DNA of 64,000 nucleotides from Micropterix aruncella (GCA_944548615.1 OX155976.1:7707822-7771821), one strand, 5' to 3'. Numbered from the stretch's first letter, positions 15,471 to 27,257 are shown. Translations and numbers: made by a program. Notes: generated by a model from the letters alone, not told the origin.

Positions 15471-15539
15471 GGGCACAATATTTGAAAAATCATGGCCCTC
15501 AAATTCGGCCAGATTATAAAGGGTGGCCTATCAGCATCT

Positions 15540-15920
15540 CATTGATGTTTATTGAAATTTTATGTCCTCCAGCTATTTAAATTTTGTAGGGAATAGATTA
15601 TAGAATTTAATGCTAAGGTACAAGTAGCTTTTCTGTACTTTTGCCAGTCGTATTCGGGGTACGCATAAAAGGGAGCTACCGCGGGTATGATGCGAGTGAA
15701 TGTCTGCATTAATTGGAGTTTCTGCGAGGTGCTGTCTAGCATACATTAAACACTGGTATATGAACGCCGAATATATAGTCATTACCCTTGCCTTCTGAAA
15801 TATTCTTTGCATGAGATCCTAGTCGTTACCTGATATATGCTGCGCAGTGCTCTCTTTTGCAAAAGAAATATTCTTTTACTGGTTGCAGCATTTCCCCAAA
15901 TCTCTGAACAGGTAGATGGT
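15540..15920 (-). mobile_element. LINE C-terminal fragment, family F
   Basis: The minus strand reads IWGNAATSKRIFLLQKRAL near 15860-15915. Then, in shifted frames, it reads QCLMYARQHLAETPINADIH and LAKVQKSYLYLSIKFYN, ending near 15570. This is the post-RT part of a Jockey/CR1-like LINE with several frameshifts. A related plus-strand fragment is at 51640-52230. Confidence 0.75.
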
Positions 15921-16049
15921 TTTTATATTGACTTATCGGGGTTTTTTCAAGGATTTCCATTATGACATCAACGATTAAATATCGAGAAGGTTACGGAACG
16001 GTCGTACAACAACACATAACCCGGGGCGTTTTGGGCCTGTAGGGTGATA

Positions 16050-16165
16050 TTCGTCCACCGCACACTCAGATCTGGTTATTTATATGCTCCACTTAAAAGC
16101 TTATGGAGTAATATCGAAGAGGCCAAGGTCTAGCTCAAGCAGACCAGCTCACCTTATGCGGCGAT
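16050..16165 (+). pseudogene. pogo/Tigger-like DDE transposase relic
   Basis: The plus strand reads RPPHTQ and, after a frameshift, YLYAPLKSLWSNIEEAK. This resembles the LPPH(T/L)SH..QPLD...F.PLK..W block of pogo-type DDE transposases. Short and broken, with no termini recognised. The continuing plus frame to 16387 is not identifiable. Confidence 0.45.
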
Positions 16166-16389
16166 TGTCGTTTGTCCTACATATGAGAAATGCGTTCCAC
16201 ACGTGTTCCGCACGACACGCATGCTCCGAGGCAATACATAAACAGAGACGTCCTCGGTCGACTCGTTTTAGCACGGCTAAGTAAGGCCAGGAAGGCTGTG
16301 CTTGAAATTTCGATAGGAACATTTAAATTAATAGCAAGAAGAGCGTTTATCTATCCATGCCATGATCGATGTAGTAGAATAAGTTGAAG

Positions 16390-16735
16390 TTGATTTAAAA
16401 TATATTGTGTTTATATGTATGTATGTGTGTATATGTGTATTCTAATGTATTTAGTATTTCGATTATAATATTGTAATTTTTATTATTATATATATTTATT
16501 ATTATTATATATATTTTCGAACTATTATTATTATTATTGTGTTTGGTTGGTTCTTCGACCCTCGTTTTAAATGCAAAAATATAAATTGCTTGCCCTGGAA
16601 CGGGTATATCCCAGTTGGGCAGCACTAGCCAGTAAATGAAAGAGGAAAGTTTTTGCCATTTGTTTTAATATTATACTTATTGAAAATGGTTAATTTGATA
16701 GTTCCAATAAAAATAAAGAAATAAATAAAAATAAT
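16390..16735 (+). mobile_element. LINE 3' UTR with AAATA tail
   Basis: AT-rich with ATT runs, then GGAACGGGTATATCCCAGTT, comparable to GAACGGGCTAGTCCCAGCTG at 42014. It ends in AAATAAAGAAATAAAT. Probably a relative of LINE family B without coding remnant. Confidence 0.55.
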
Positions 16736-16749
16736 CATTATTATTTATT

Positions 16750-16850
16750 TTTTAAACGACTGCCTAAAAGGTTTCTTTATTCCACCATAAATTCTAAACG
16801 CTTAAATCGTTATGTCATCCCGAGTGTCATAGAATATTACTAGTGCATAT
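16750..16850 (+). repeat. Dispersed repeat N fragment
   Basis: Contains AACGACTGCC, TTTATTCCACCATAA and GTCATCCCGAGTGTCATAG, the hallmarks of repeat N seen also at 24985, 26210, 36662 and 46224. Confidence 0.7.
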
Positions 16851-17759
<909 letters not shown>

Positions 17760-18249
17760 TCGATGGCATAGAATGCAGATGTGGTATGTGCAATGGAATA
17801 TATTTTACAGGACAGCAATTTTAAAGTTTGGATATCTGGTACTTTTAAGCTTTTATTATTATAGCTCCTATATTCCTATATACTGTAAACTAGTTCATTG
17901 GCTAACACAATATAGGTAATTAGAATAATAAAAGTAAAATATGGATGCTTAAATTTGAATTAATTACCTATAGGTGTGCACTTACCACTTCTGTCTACTG
18001 CTCTATTGGACATACCACAATTGTCTGCTTTTGATATCAGTTTCTTTTAAAAGAAGAACATGAAAAAAATACCTTTTTAGAATTGAAAAATATTTAATTA
18101 AGTTTAGTAAAGTACATAGAAGTTATTAAACAAGCATGGATAGTGCTATGCAAGATTAATCTGTGGGTTTTTTAAAATAAGTGGGTTTACCTAATTAACA
18201 AAAACAACTCAAATTTTATTCCTCATATTTAGAATCCACTCATCTAAAC
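17760..18249. other. AT-rich interval, exon-like minus stretch
   Basis: No repeat match. Around 17980-18035 the minus strand reads SKADNCGMSNRAVDRS up to a GTAAGTG donor-like site. This could be a remnant of the insect protein family whose pseudogene follows, but it is too short to decide. Confidence 0.3.
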
Positions 18250-19270
18250 ATGCGGGAACTTGAAGGCAGAGAATGATAAAAATATTCATAATCCTGTGGG
18301 ATTACTTAACCATCAAGTAGAGACAATAAGTCCTTCTTCTTGGCTTCTGTGATAGTCAAGGTTTAATTGTATGCCTTATTTAATATTATATCTTGCTGCC
18401 AATCCGCTGCCTGTAAGTTAAAACTATGATTACAAATCACAATCATTTAGCAGAGAAGGTAACAAACACATTTTTTTCTTTTTACCTTAGCCCTTCTTTT
18501 TTGATTAATATTAATTTTCATGAAGTTTTCTTCATCGAGGTCATATTTGTACATAATAATATTGGGCTTAGTTTTGGTAAATCGCAGCCATTTAATTTTC
18601 AGCCAATTCACAGTGTTTTTGTCATTATTTTATGTAGTATTGTGTACTACTTGATTGGTCAATAAATTAAAATCGTAAAAGTCACTGTTAGTCAAAACAT
18701 TTACAATACATATATGGGTTTGGATTTATTCTAGTAGCAGAAATTAGGAAGGCCTGTGTGATTTATTTTTTAAAATGTTTTCTAGCCCTTTCTATTGTGG
18801 CATGCATGGCATCTGCCTCTAATAAGAATGCCCAGATTCCATGTACTTGAGATATATTGTCTACAGGTGGCTTAAATTATTCAGAGCATATAACATTGCA
18901 GCACAGACATGTTCATTTCTGTTTTGGCCTCCACATGTGTCAGAGAAAGAAGAAACATGAGTCACGGTGTCAGGCAATGACTCCAAATATTTAAAAAACA
19001 GGTACCTATTTCATTGCTGCCTTTCTGAGCTTTACATTCATCCCATAAGTAGCAGTAACCATCTGGAATGGTTTTCATATATTGTGAAATTATATGCATT
19101 CAATTTTATCTTGTAATAAATAGCAGAATCATCTACAAATGGGAGAGTCAATATATTTTGCAAGTTAAACGAAACCAATCTGAATGTTTTACCATGATTC
19201 TCTTGTGCCTTAATTTTTTTCACATTGTTTCATTTTCATTGATGCATTTTCTCTGGCTTTATGTGCTGCC
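18250..19270 (-). pseudogene. Pseudogene of the SDTCGGQNRN insect protein family
   Basis: Read on the minus strand from 19270 downwards, with several frameshifts and stops: HKARENASMKMKQCEKN, KTFRLVSFNLQNILTLPF, YYKIKLNAYNFTIYE, DGYCYLWDECKAQKGSNEIG, KYLESLPDTVTHVSSFSDTC followed by GGQNRNEHVCAAMLYAL, ESGHSY, ADAMHATIERARKHFKK, NWLKIKWLRFTKTKPNIIMY and ITEAKKKDLLSLLDG. The order and spacing are those of a large multicopy family of uncharacterised arthropod proteins that I know by its SDTCGGQNRN and GH..ME.D.MHA.IE motifs. I am not certain of its Pfam name (possibly DUF7869) and its function is unknown. About 1 kb of the gene is covered with at least three frameshifts and several stops, so it is dead. 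No transposon ends were identified around it. Confidence 0.75.
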
Positions 19271-19285
19271 CATTAATCTTTCGAG

Positions 19286-19515
19286 TCATCTTCTGAGTGT
19301 TTGCAGAGGGTGAAAACTAGCAAATATTTTACGACTTACCGCGTCCACGTGTGGTTGCCAGGATAAATGTTCATCGATAATTAGACCAAGATCTTTCACT
19401 TTTTGCGACAATGGTATGGTGATATCGTTTAGTTTTAAAAGCGGAAGGGATTTTACATTTACTCTGGAGAGCAATTTACGACCTCCAATGAGTATAGCCT
19501 GGGATTTCAAAGGGA
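19286..19515 (-). mobile_element. LINE RT thumb fragment
   Basis: The minus strand reads KSQAILIGGRKLL, LPLLKLNDITIPLSQKVKDL, GLIIDEHLSWQPHVD and SRKIFASFHPLQ: the region following the RT active site in Jockey/CR1-like LINEs (K..DLG..ID..L.W..HV). It ends abruptly at both sides. Confidence 0.75.
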
Positions 19516-19519
19516 ATTA

Positions 19520-19712
19520 TTGGAATTTCAATTTATTGGAATTTCTTGCAATATCGCCGCGCTCGACAAAAACTACTATAACTATGGAACTTCTATAGCA
19601 ATCATAAAAAGAATAACTGTTCAATAATCGCATTGAAATTTTGTATATCGAATATTGAAATCCTATTTTATAAAACAATAAGATAATTATGAATAAATAT
19701 GAGAAAGTCGAA
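19520..19712. repeat. Dispersed repeat J, copy 1
   Basis: About 190 bp (TATTGGAATTTCTTGCAATA to GAGAAAGTCGAAA) repeated with few changes at 50965-51150. Both copies sit next to LINE RT fragments. Confidence 0.8.
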
Positions 19713-20384
19713 AGGTTAACTAGTCGAATGGTTAACTAGCTAGCCGTCTGTTAGTGCAACTTGTCCTTTTAACCATTTTGGTAGTTGTCACAATGATATG
19801 TCACTACACAACTTCATACGAGATATAAGAATCAGGCCAAGTGCCATTGATAATATCTCACGCGTAGATCTGATCAATTGTGCTTCTACTTGAGTCGCAA
19901 GCCAATGCGCGAGATGCTGATTCATCATATTATATCATTGGCAGTGGGGCGATTAAGGATCTAGAGATAGAAATAGAAATATATTTATTGTCCGAAATTG
20001 TGGTGATAATGCTTAACATTATGTCTCTCACAATTACCTGTTATTGTAACAGATTGACAAATTTACTTATTCGCAAATTTTGTAATTTCTTATTTATTAA
20101 AGACATTATTTTACTGGTTTGCCTATAACATCTAAATCAAATCAAATAATAATCGTAACGTTCATTGTGTGGCCTGAAATAACATAAAAAAAAGATATAA
20201 CATGAAATAATCGAAACAGACCGGATAAGTAGCGATAACAGTAGAAAAAAAATAAATAAAAATAATTCACCAAAAGTGTAAAAAAAAGGAAAAATCAAAA
20301 ATTAAGGAATAATCAAACTTCCGCAAAATACGAAATGTATATAATTTAAAATGTGTAATCTTCCTAATTGAATTATTGTAGAAA
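19713..20384. other. Unrecognised AT-rich interval
   Basis: Stretches such as AGAAATAGAAATATATTTATTG (19968-19989) look like a minus-strand LINE tail. Nothing firm. Confidence 0.4.
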
Positions 20385-20835
20385 AAATGCATGGCGATAT
20401 GATACCTGGGAACGACCATATCTGAAGAATATTACTTATACCTATGAGTTTTTTGAAAAATAAAAGCATTAATATAAAAAAAGTTCTAAGTGAATCCCTC
20501 GATAAGGAACCATTTTAAAATTTGGACCCAAAATAGTTGCTCATAACCTTGGACATTAAGGCTTTAAACTGACTTCGAAAACTTTCAGTCGCGTTTACTC
20601 CTACAATGTAAGCGGTGAGTGTGTTTTATTATGATTTCATTATATTGACTGGTTAATTCTCTAGGGCAGCACTTAGCCACATTTTTTATTTAGGTCCTAA
20701 ATTAATTACAATTAATTAAAACGTGATACCGCTCTGAGAGTTACGCTAAATATGCTTTGCCATTAACACCCTTGTACCATGGCACCACTGCGTAAAGATA
20801 GTTATTCTGTGCTAGCGCTGCGATGCGAGACTTTT
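20385..20835 (+). repeat. Dispersed repeat M, copy 1
   Basis: From GGCGATATGATACCTGGGAA to GTGCTAGCGCTGCGA, about 450 bp, repeated at 40551-40985 (plus) and 46468-46830 (minus). No open frame and no inverted termini seen. A conserved AATTAATTACAATTAATTAA block lies inside. Confidence 0.85.
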
Positions 20836-21496
20836 TGTTGGCTCTAACCGAATTTTGGAGAGGGTCGCTCCGAGCAGGAGCGGTTCAATGCTCTATCAGT
20901 ACTCGATACGTTTACTTACCTTGCGATGTTTGTCAGTTGGTTTAGGTAAAGTCCTACGAGCTGAATTAAAACCACTTTTTTACGCTATGAAGTTGAAATT
21001 TTACATGTTGATTTAGTTCCGATGACAATGCATTTTAATGGTAATCATGACCCGATTCTGTACCCATTTATTAATTTTATTTATTTATTTATTTCCCAAA
21101 ACATAATTAACCTTACAGATGATTCCAAATCGTTAATTATGTTTCTAGGCTATTATTCTAGATTATAACTATTATTCTACTATAGACGATTATTATAATT
21201 CTATTGTAATAATATTATTATTACTCTACTCCATTACTATTACTATCATTATTATTCTAATATATAAATTATTCTAGACTATAGCAAACGAGACGGAGAC
21301 ATCCGTTAGAGCGTAATATTAAACGATTATACTTACATACATATGTATATCTAATGTTTATTTAACCTTTCTTATTATACTAGTTACTGCTTTTTAACAA
21401 TTTTAATACTACATACTACATATTTATCTAATTACTTGATTGCTAAGAAATGCCATTACCGTACTTTGCAGTTGTGCTAAGTTCACCGTTCAAATA
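20836..21496. other. Unrecognised interval with ATT-rich stretch
   Basis: 21065-21340 is rich in TTTAT and ATT repeats, compatible with a minus-strand LINE tail. A donor-like GGTAAGT lies on the minus strand at about 20920, but no exon can be supported. Confidence 0.35.
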
Positions 21497-21860
21497 TCCA
21501 ATTCTGGCTCAGTCGAACATGATTGGCTCTCGACGAGGCTACTCTTCCACGGTTAACAGCACAGACATGGAATTTTGTATAGCATTCAATTATAATAGCC
21601 CGTTCTAAGTATTACTATGAAATCGCTACTGCACCCAGGATTGGGTCCCGACGAGGGGACTCTTCGACGGTCAACAGCAAAGACATGGAATTTTGAATAG
21701 CATTCAATTATGATAGCCCGTTATAAGTTCCACCATGACATGCCTTCTATACCCAGGGTTGGGTCCTGACGAGGGGACTGCTGAAAGGTCAACGGCACAT
21801 ACACAAAACTTTGTATAACATTTTGTCTTACAGTGTTGAATCAGTACGAGCTGATAACCT
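21497..21860. repeat. 118-bp tandem repeat, about three units
   Basis: Units start at about 21521, 21639 and 21757 (GATTGG(G/C)TCC..GACGAGG). Each has GGTCAACAGCA..GACATGGAATTTTG and a CATTCAATTAT block. A solitary unit occurs at 28935-29075. Confidence 0.85.
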
Positions 21861-21899
21861 ACTTTTGCTACATTTTTAAAGAAAAACGCAAAAAAAAAG

Positions 21900-22010
21900 T
21901 TTTGAAAAATAGTATAAAAATATCGCGAATAAACAATATTCGCGATATTTTTACCTACCGGTAGATGGCGCAGCGCGCTCAACGCTGATCAAACTTTTAT
22001 GTGGTAGTAA
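21900..22010. repeat. Hairpin and partial TIR-element Q sequence
   Basis: Perfect 16-bp stem at 21916-21931/21937-21952 (AAAAATATCGCGAATA), then ACCTACCGGTAGATGGCGCA. A diverged copy lies in the right part of the TIR element at 42743-43695 (43520-43590). Confidence 0.7.
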
Positions 22011-22070
22011 AATTTTACAAATTGTTTTTAAAAAAAATCCCAGATTCACTCACTTCAAGGATTCCACTTA

Positions 22071-22329
22071 TTAATCCCTAGAGCCCCAATTGGCCGATAT
22101 CGGCCACAACACGATTCAGCGTGACGGCCCCGTTTTAATTTTATTTTATTTAATTTGTTTTATTTTATTATGTTAATATGTTTTATTTTAATTATGGGTG
22201 CAGTGGTTTAGCAGTAATTAATGTTTTGGTGAGACAGTGTCATAATTCAATTTTTTTACTAATTTTTACTAAATTTTTTTTGGACATAAACTTGTCAATC
22301 GGCTGAGGGGCCGAGGCCTGAAGGGTTAA
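22071..22329. mobile_element. piggyBac-like MITE candidate
   Basis: 251 bp between two TTAA tetranucleotides (22071-22074 and 22326-22329). Left end TCCCTAGAGCCCC, right end inverted CCCTTCAGGCCTCGG, with GGCCGATATCGGCC near the left end. TTAA duplication and CCC(T) ends suit piggyBac-type transposons, but the inverted repeat is short and imperfect. Confidence 0.45.
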
Positions 22330-22369
22330 GGATTGTGTTATTAAGGATATCCACTAGGATTTGGGACCC

Positions 22370-22850
22370 GTATCTCAAGACCTTTCTCCAGTATAAATGT
22401 CCTGAAGATGTTATATTTCGCTTACGTTCGCAGTACCGTGGAATTTGCGTCCTCAATTTGGAATCCGTAATATTCGGTCTACAGAAGCAGGATAAAATGT
22501 ATCCAAAGGCGTTTTTTAAAACACATCAATTATCGCGGACGCTTCGGTCTTTCTACGTACGAGAGCAGACTGGACCACTTCGGTATTCAAGCTCTAGAAG
22601 ACCGACGCACAGTGGCTGATATGGTACTATTACACAAAGTTATCCATAATACCATAGATAGTCCATACCTTGTTGACAACTTGCGTTTTTTTGATCCTCC
22701 GCGATTAATTCGCAATTCACGCACGTTTGAGGTCTCTCGTGCCAATACCAACTACGGGAAATATTCCATCGCTTATAGGCTGATGCTCCACCATCGACAT
22801 TTTCAACCTCAACCAACCGACGTCCGTTAAAGAATTATTCAAATCAATTG
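22370..22850 (+). mobile_element. LINE C-terminal fragment, family E
   Basis: The plus frame reads FAYVRSTVEFASSIWNP, a stop, FLKHINYRGRFGLSTYES, LDHFGIQALEDRRTVADMVL, LHKVIHNTIDSPYLVDNLRF and KYSIAYRLMLHHRHF. This is the post-RT domain of a Jockey/CR1-like LINE, the same family as 39864-40310 and 52855-53640 (both minus). One nonsense codon near 22465. Confidence 0.8.
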
Positions 22851-22914
22851 CTCCTAACGAGCTTGATAATACCTATCGTACTTAGTTATATACTTTTCAT
22901 GCAACATATCAGTA

Positions 22915-23040
22915 GCTAATAGAAATATTTATAAATATCTATAAATATTTATTATATATCTATAAATATCTATAATCATCAATAAATATCTGTATCTATA
23001 TATCCACTATACGACCTATCTATATCTTTATTTATATCTA
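22915..23040. repeat. TATCTATAAATA-rich simple repeat
   Basis: Irregular repeats of TATAAATATCTA leading directly into the foldback relative that follows. Confidence 0.7.
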
Positions 23041-23345
23041 TATTTGATAGGTTTGTAAAGAAATCCGTTTATAGGATGATGTTTTTATTTAAAATAAAAT
23101 TAGTAAAAGCTACTTAAAAAGTAGCGAAGGAAATCCCAGCTTGTATTGGGAAATGCTTATGTTTGAATGAGATATACTTACGGATGTGCACGACTTTCGA
23201 CGGTGCAATGTAAGTTTAAAGGTCCTTTTGCAGTCGACTAACGATCACTATTCATCCATATATCTCATAAATAGGGCTTATCCTTATGCAACACAAAATG
23301 CCTTCAATTGAGACGAATTAAGCGAAAAAATAAAAAATTTACTAT
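23041..23345. repeat. Diverged foldback-family arm
   Basis: ATATTTGATAGGTTTGT, then AGTAAAAGCTACTTA, GCGAAGGAAATCCC, GATCACTATTCATCC and GGGCTTATCCTTATGC align in order with blocks of the 7.4-kb palindrome arm. Only one arm is present, again beside TA-rich sequence. Confidence 0.65.
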
Positions 23346-23984
23346 TGATCACTTCGGCAAAGCCGTTTTCTAAATGAAAGTGACATTACGAAATAATTCA
23401 AATTTCGAATGCTACCAACATTTAAAATATGATACAATTGGCTGAGTTTGTTATCAACGAGCCATTAAATCGAAATAAAAATAAAAAAACCTCCATATGC
23501 TCAATGAAATGAAAGAAGAAACTTCAATCTTAATTTCTGGCAGAGGAGTTTAAGATAAAGATTGTATAATGTTATCAAAATAGGGTAAACCTATTTACAT
23601 AAATTAAATTATTTACATTAAATCTATATACATATACACATACCATCATCTAACTCCTTTTACCTAATCACTTCCAATTCCCTACCTCTCCCATCGGTTT
23701 TCTATATTAATTATGAACTTAGTTTAATTACAATAATTTTAAGGGTAATATGCTGAAATCCAAATGTGTAATATGCAGAAATCTGTTACTTTCTTTCTAC
23801 ATTATGTTTATGCACACGTATGTCAATTGTATGCGCTGTATGTTTCCAGAAATAAAAATGAAAATAAAATTAAATTAAAAAATAAATTAAAAACTCACTC
23901 TGTATAATAAGTTATTTGGCAAGAGAAACAGAATACATTCATGACAGCTGTTGAATTACGGTTCGCAAATCACGTCGTGCAGTA
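23346..23984. other. AT-rich interval ending in an A-rich tail
   Basis: 23590-23880 has a CT-rich stretch, then AATAAAAATGAAAATAAAAT-type sequence. It resembles a plus-strand LINE 3' UTR with t-poor A-rich tail, but no coding remnant is attached. Confidence 0.4.
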
Positions 23985-24018
23985 CGAACAAAGCCGCAGG
24001 CAAAAGCTAGTTACCTAA
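23985..24018 (+). mobile_element. Possible Helitron 3' terminus
   Basis: Sequence ending GGCAAAAGCTAG|T, resembling Helitron 3' ends (CTAG followed by T). No good hairpin and no 5' end seen. Confidence 0.3.
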
Positions 24019-24305
24019 TAAATTAACTATAGATACGTATGCGAATGCTGGGTGGCCTCTGTGCAGTTATATTTGTTTATCCGGCACAGCCTTTACACAA
24101 AACCTGTTTTTATATAGGTTTAGTATCAAGATTTTCTATGGCCAGGTGGCTGTTGCAATCAAAACATATTACATATCTATGTTGTAATTTTTAAGTACTA
24201 CATGTTTATGAATATGAGTAGCTTATATCGATATATCAAAAAAAGGCGTCACACATATATACGGGTATATAGTCAAGACGACTCGTATAACATTTCACAG
24301 TTACT

Positions 24306-25010
24306 AATAATAATAATAATAATAATAATTAAACGCTTTATTTGCTTTAACAAAAAGGCGAGCTTATTGCCTAAAAGCAATATCTTACAGCTAACCTTAA
24401 CCTAGTGTAATAACATGTTATGCGGTAAAAATAAACTAATAAATTAAATTTTAATCATTTAAATTCAGCAGTAAAACAAAACAATAAATTTAAGAAAAAA
24501 CAAACAATAAACCTATAATAACGCAGGGGAGGCAATAGAGAGGAAAAAATAAGGAAAAATAAGGAAAAGTTTATGAGCGTGGGTTCAAGTGTTCTTTGAG
24601 CCTGCGTTTGAAGCAAAACAAACTAGGTGCTATCCTTATACGCGTGGGTAAAGCATTCCAGAGACGGGCTCCACGTACAGAGAAGGAGTGCGAGAAGAAA
24701 TCGCTACTGTGACTGGGGATCGAGAGCAGTAGTTTGTCTTCAGATCTCTTTGAACCTACTTATAAGATAGTTCGGAGCGGCCCCCTTCAGGATTCTGAAG
24801 AGCAAACCTAGGACTCTCGTATCTCTCCTTTCTCGGGTCGTCAGCCAGTGAAGTATCCTTCTGTACTCCGTAATATGGTCAAACATTCTTAGGTCGTAAA
24901 TGAATCGAATGCAGACATTTTGCAGCCTTTCTACCCTGGTGGGTAGATCTTCCTTGATTATTACTCTCGTTTTAATTACACTCTCTTTTTTTTCAAGACT
25001 GCCCAAAAGG
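24306..25010 (-). mobile_element. LINE family V, C-terminal fragment with (ATT)n tail
   Basis: The minus strand reads LPTRVERLQNVCIRFIYDLR, HITEYRRILHWLTTRERRDT and VLGLLFRILKGAAPNYLISR. After a frameshift it reads HSFSVRGARLWNALPTRIR and LFCFKRRLKEHLNPRS, with a stop at 24571-24573. The 3' UTR ends with TTAGGCAATAAGCTCGCC and a plus-strand TAA run at 24306-24330, the usual end of this LINE. RT catalytic motifs are missing. Confidence 0.85.
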
Positions 25011-25144
25011 AGTGTTATGAGTTCAGGATTCGTCTATGTATGTTTTCCGTTTCTTGATTCCACTATAACTTCTATGAAACGCTTGAACCGATTTAGTAGT
25101 GTGTCATATTTTCAGAATCGCTTAGTCCTCCTGAGTGTCATAGG

Positions 25145-25908
25145 CAGGGCCGCATTTAGAGGTCTGGAGGCCTTGGGGGCAACAAAGGAGTGGGGGCCCC
25201 CTTGTTGCCCCAAGTGGAGGCTCTCTTGTTAAGGAGGAAAGATAACGGTTGAAACAGATTTTAACATTCCATTGTTTCTGAATGGAGTGAAAAAATATAG
25301 ATGAATCGTTTAACACGCTTTTATTAGGTCGACCTGTATGTATCTATGTAATGGAATCTAAGGTAACTAATTGAACCATCTTCCAAGAGTCGTAGCGTCA
25401 TGAAAATTGGCAGCTGTATGTAGTTCTGATGACAATACAATAATATGGTACTGTCGAACTGATCTGATGATGGAGTCGGAAGATATGAACTGGAACTTCA
25501 TGATGGAACATCTTATCATGGCTGTGTTTGGACTTGTTAGAAAAGTCTTGGAATGAACTTTGACCACGATTAGGTTTCAAGGTCTGATGATGAAGCCGGA
25601 AGATAGGCACTGGCATTCCATGATGGAATATCGTATCATAGCCGTGTTTGGACTTGAAAAGCGTGTTTTTAGTGTTGTTTTACACTGTATTATTTTAAAT
25701 ATTTAAGAACAATATAATCATGTTTGCACAAAGTACTGTAGGTAAAAGTAAAACAGCGAAAAAAATATCAAAGTTGTTTACTAGTGTTTTTTAGTTTACT
25801 CGTAGGAATTTGGAATATTTTTTTTCCGAAGTCTCTATTGTAGGAAGCCCTCTTTTGTGGAGGCTCCGGGGCTGTAGCCCCGGATGCCCTCCCCTAAATC
25901 CGGCCCTG
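25145..25908. mobile_element. Non-autonomous hAT element with perfect 8-bp target duplication
   Basis: 764 bp, ends CAGGGCCGCATTTAGAGG and inverted CAGGGCCGGATTTAGGGG, flanked by GTCATAGG at 25137-25144 and 25909-25916. The target appears once (GTCATAGGGTACG) in the related repeat at 46375. This is a textbook hAT signature. No transposase; a T repeat is nested at 25312-25670. Confidence 0.9.
25312..25670 (+). mobile_element. T repeat (AACACGC TIR), copy 1, nested in the hAT element
   Basis: Begins AACACGCTTTTATTAGGTCG and ends AAAAGCGTGTT, giving a short inverted repeat. Inside are degenerate ~130-bp subrepeats (GATGGAACATCTTATCATGG, GTGTTTGGACTTG, GAACTTTGACCACGATT). Copies at 29130-29505 (minus) and 50307-50718 (plus, with an extra subrepeat). 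Confidence 0.8.
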
Positions 25909-26209
25909 GTCATAGGGTACGTTCTGCGAACCCTTGCTCTCATATAATAGCCGTGTTACGCGGTGCGTGTTGACATTCACCATTTGACAGCTTAGGTTTT
26001 TTTCGTTCTTTATCTTCGCGGCCATCAGGAATATATTCGGTAGGTCTAGTAACGAAAACAATATTTTAAATATTTATTTAGCAAAATAAATTATATAAAG
26101 TGTTTAATTATTAATCCCCCAAAATATTACCGATTTTTAAATGACCATTTTGGTTCTTACGAATTTATTACAATCCAAAATTTTGGAAAGTTATAAAACT
26201 TCGCATTTG

Positions 26210-26306
26210 AACTCGTAAAAAATCGGGTATGTATTAATTATGAAATCCGGATTTTTTATTTCACCATAACTTTTTAAAGTTTAAACCGATTTAGAAGTGT
26301 GTGATA
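26210..26306 (+). repeat. Repeat N fragment joined to a LINE
   Basis: CACCATAACTTTTTAAAG and AACCGATTTAGAAGTGTGTG, the middle of repeat N, run straight into LINE family A at 26307. Confidence 0.65.
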
Positions 26307-27250
26307 ATGTTAGATCCACATGAAAAACTTTATATCACAATCTTGAAAAAAAATCTAAAATGTTTTTTACTATTTATATATTTCAAGAAATATGGTTATT
26401 ATCCCTACTTATACCTTACAAATTGTTTAATAGGCATGGTGGGCTATAATTCCCTTAAATTGCGTAGAGAAATGCTCACCATGGCCTACGCTTTTAAGCT
26501 GGTCCGGGGCAAAGTTGATAATCCTAACATGCTAGCGAAGATTTGTCTCTTTGTTCCGGATAACTACATTCGAGCTCGGTCACACACTACATTACATTAC
26601 ATTTTCGTCGTGTCCAATTGACGGCTAAAGACCGCTCTTGGACGTGTCAAAATAATTGGGTTAGGTAGTTAGTTTCTTTACGACTCTTTACTGAACATAC
26701 ATAGGTAGTCAAGAATTAACTACTAGATTGTCAAACTATAAATATAAATAATCAAAATAGAAGCCTAATATTTGAAGTAGTTCAAAAGGATACGTAGTAA
26801 AATTATTCATCGTAATATTCAAATTGTCAGTAAAATGTTAAATAATCAAATTAAATCTACGTTATGCATTTTAAACTAAAAGTACAGATATAAGACCATA
26901 TAAAATAATCAGACAATAAGGCTTTACTTTTTTAAGTAGAGCTCTATTTGCGGAGCCGTTCTCGCGTATCAAGTTAAGTCGATAGAGTCTCCTTACGCGT
27001 GCCTTCCGACATATAAATGCGTTGTGTTCGACAGCGTCAGACCTGGATGTTTTTACTGCGAGCCCACATCTCTTCAAGGTATGGGCATTGCACTACCTGT
27101 TTATGCTAGAGTAAGATCGATTGTTTTGCTATTGTTTTTTAATTAATTTTGTTACTCTTACTATTTTTAATGCTTTAGTTTGCATATTTAATGCCTCTTA
27201 TATTTATGTATATACACCTTTTATATTTATGCATATTTAATGCCTTTTAT
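26307..27250 (+). mobile_element. Family A LINE fragment, split by repeat H
   Basis: 26307-26590 reads LDPHEKLYITILKKNLK, KYGYYPYLYLTNCLIGMVGY, SLKLRREMLTMAYAFKLVRG and FVPDNYIRARSH. It resumes at about 26941 with the CTCTATTTGCGGAGCCGTTC block and the C-terminus, followed by a degenerate 3' UTR to about 27250. The interruption is a copy of H. Confidence 0.85.
26591..26940 (+). mobile_element. Repeat H, copy 2, uninterrupted
   Basis: About 350 bp from TACATTTTCGTCGTGTCCAA to CTTTTTTAAGTA, inserted in LINE family A. It supplies the empty site for the family G insertion at 14737. Confidence 0.8.
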
Positions 27251-27257
27251 ATTTATG

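Larger units (their letters stand above)
24985..25960 (+). repeat. Repeat N, copy interrupted by a hAT element
   Basis: 24990-25136 (GCCCAAAAGGAGTGTTATGA, CTATAACTTC, CTGAGTGTCATAG) continues after the inserted hAT at 25917 (GTACGTTCTGCGAACCC). The uninterrupted order is seen at 46370-46400. Confidence 0.8.

Noticed and set aside
21497..21860. CRISPR or satellite centromere array
   Set aside because: Only about three 118-bp units, and the units adjoin with no spacers.
22335..22619. Plus-strand ORF of 94 residues
   Set aside because: Out of frame with the recognisable LINE protein (YVRSTVEFASSIWNP), which runs in another frame through the same DNA.
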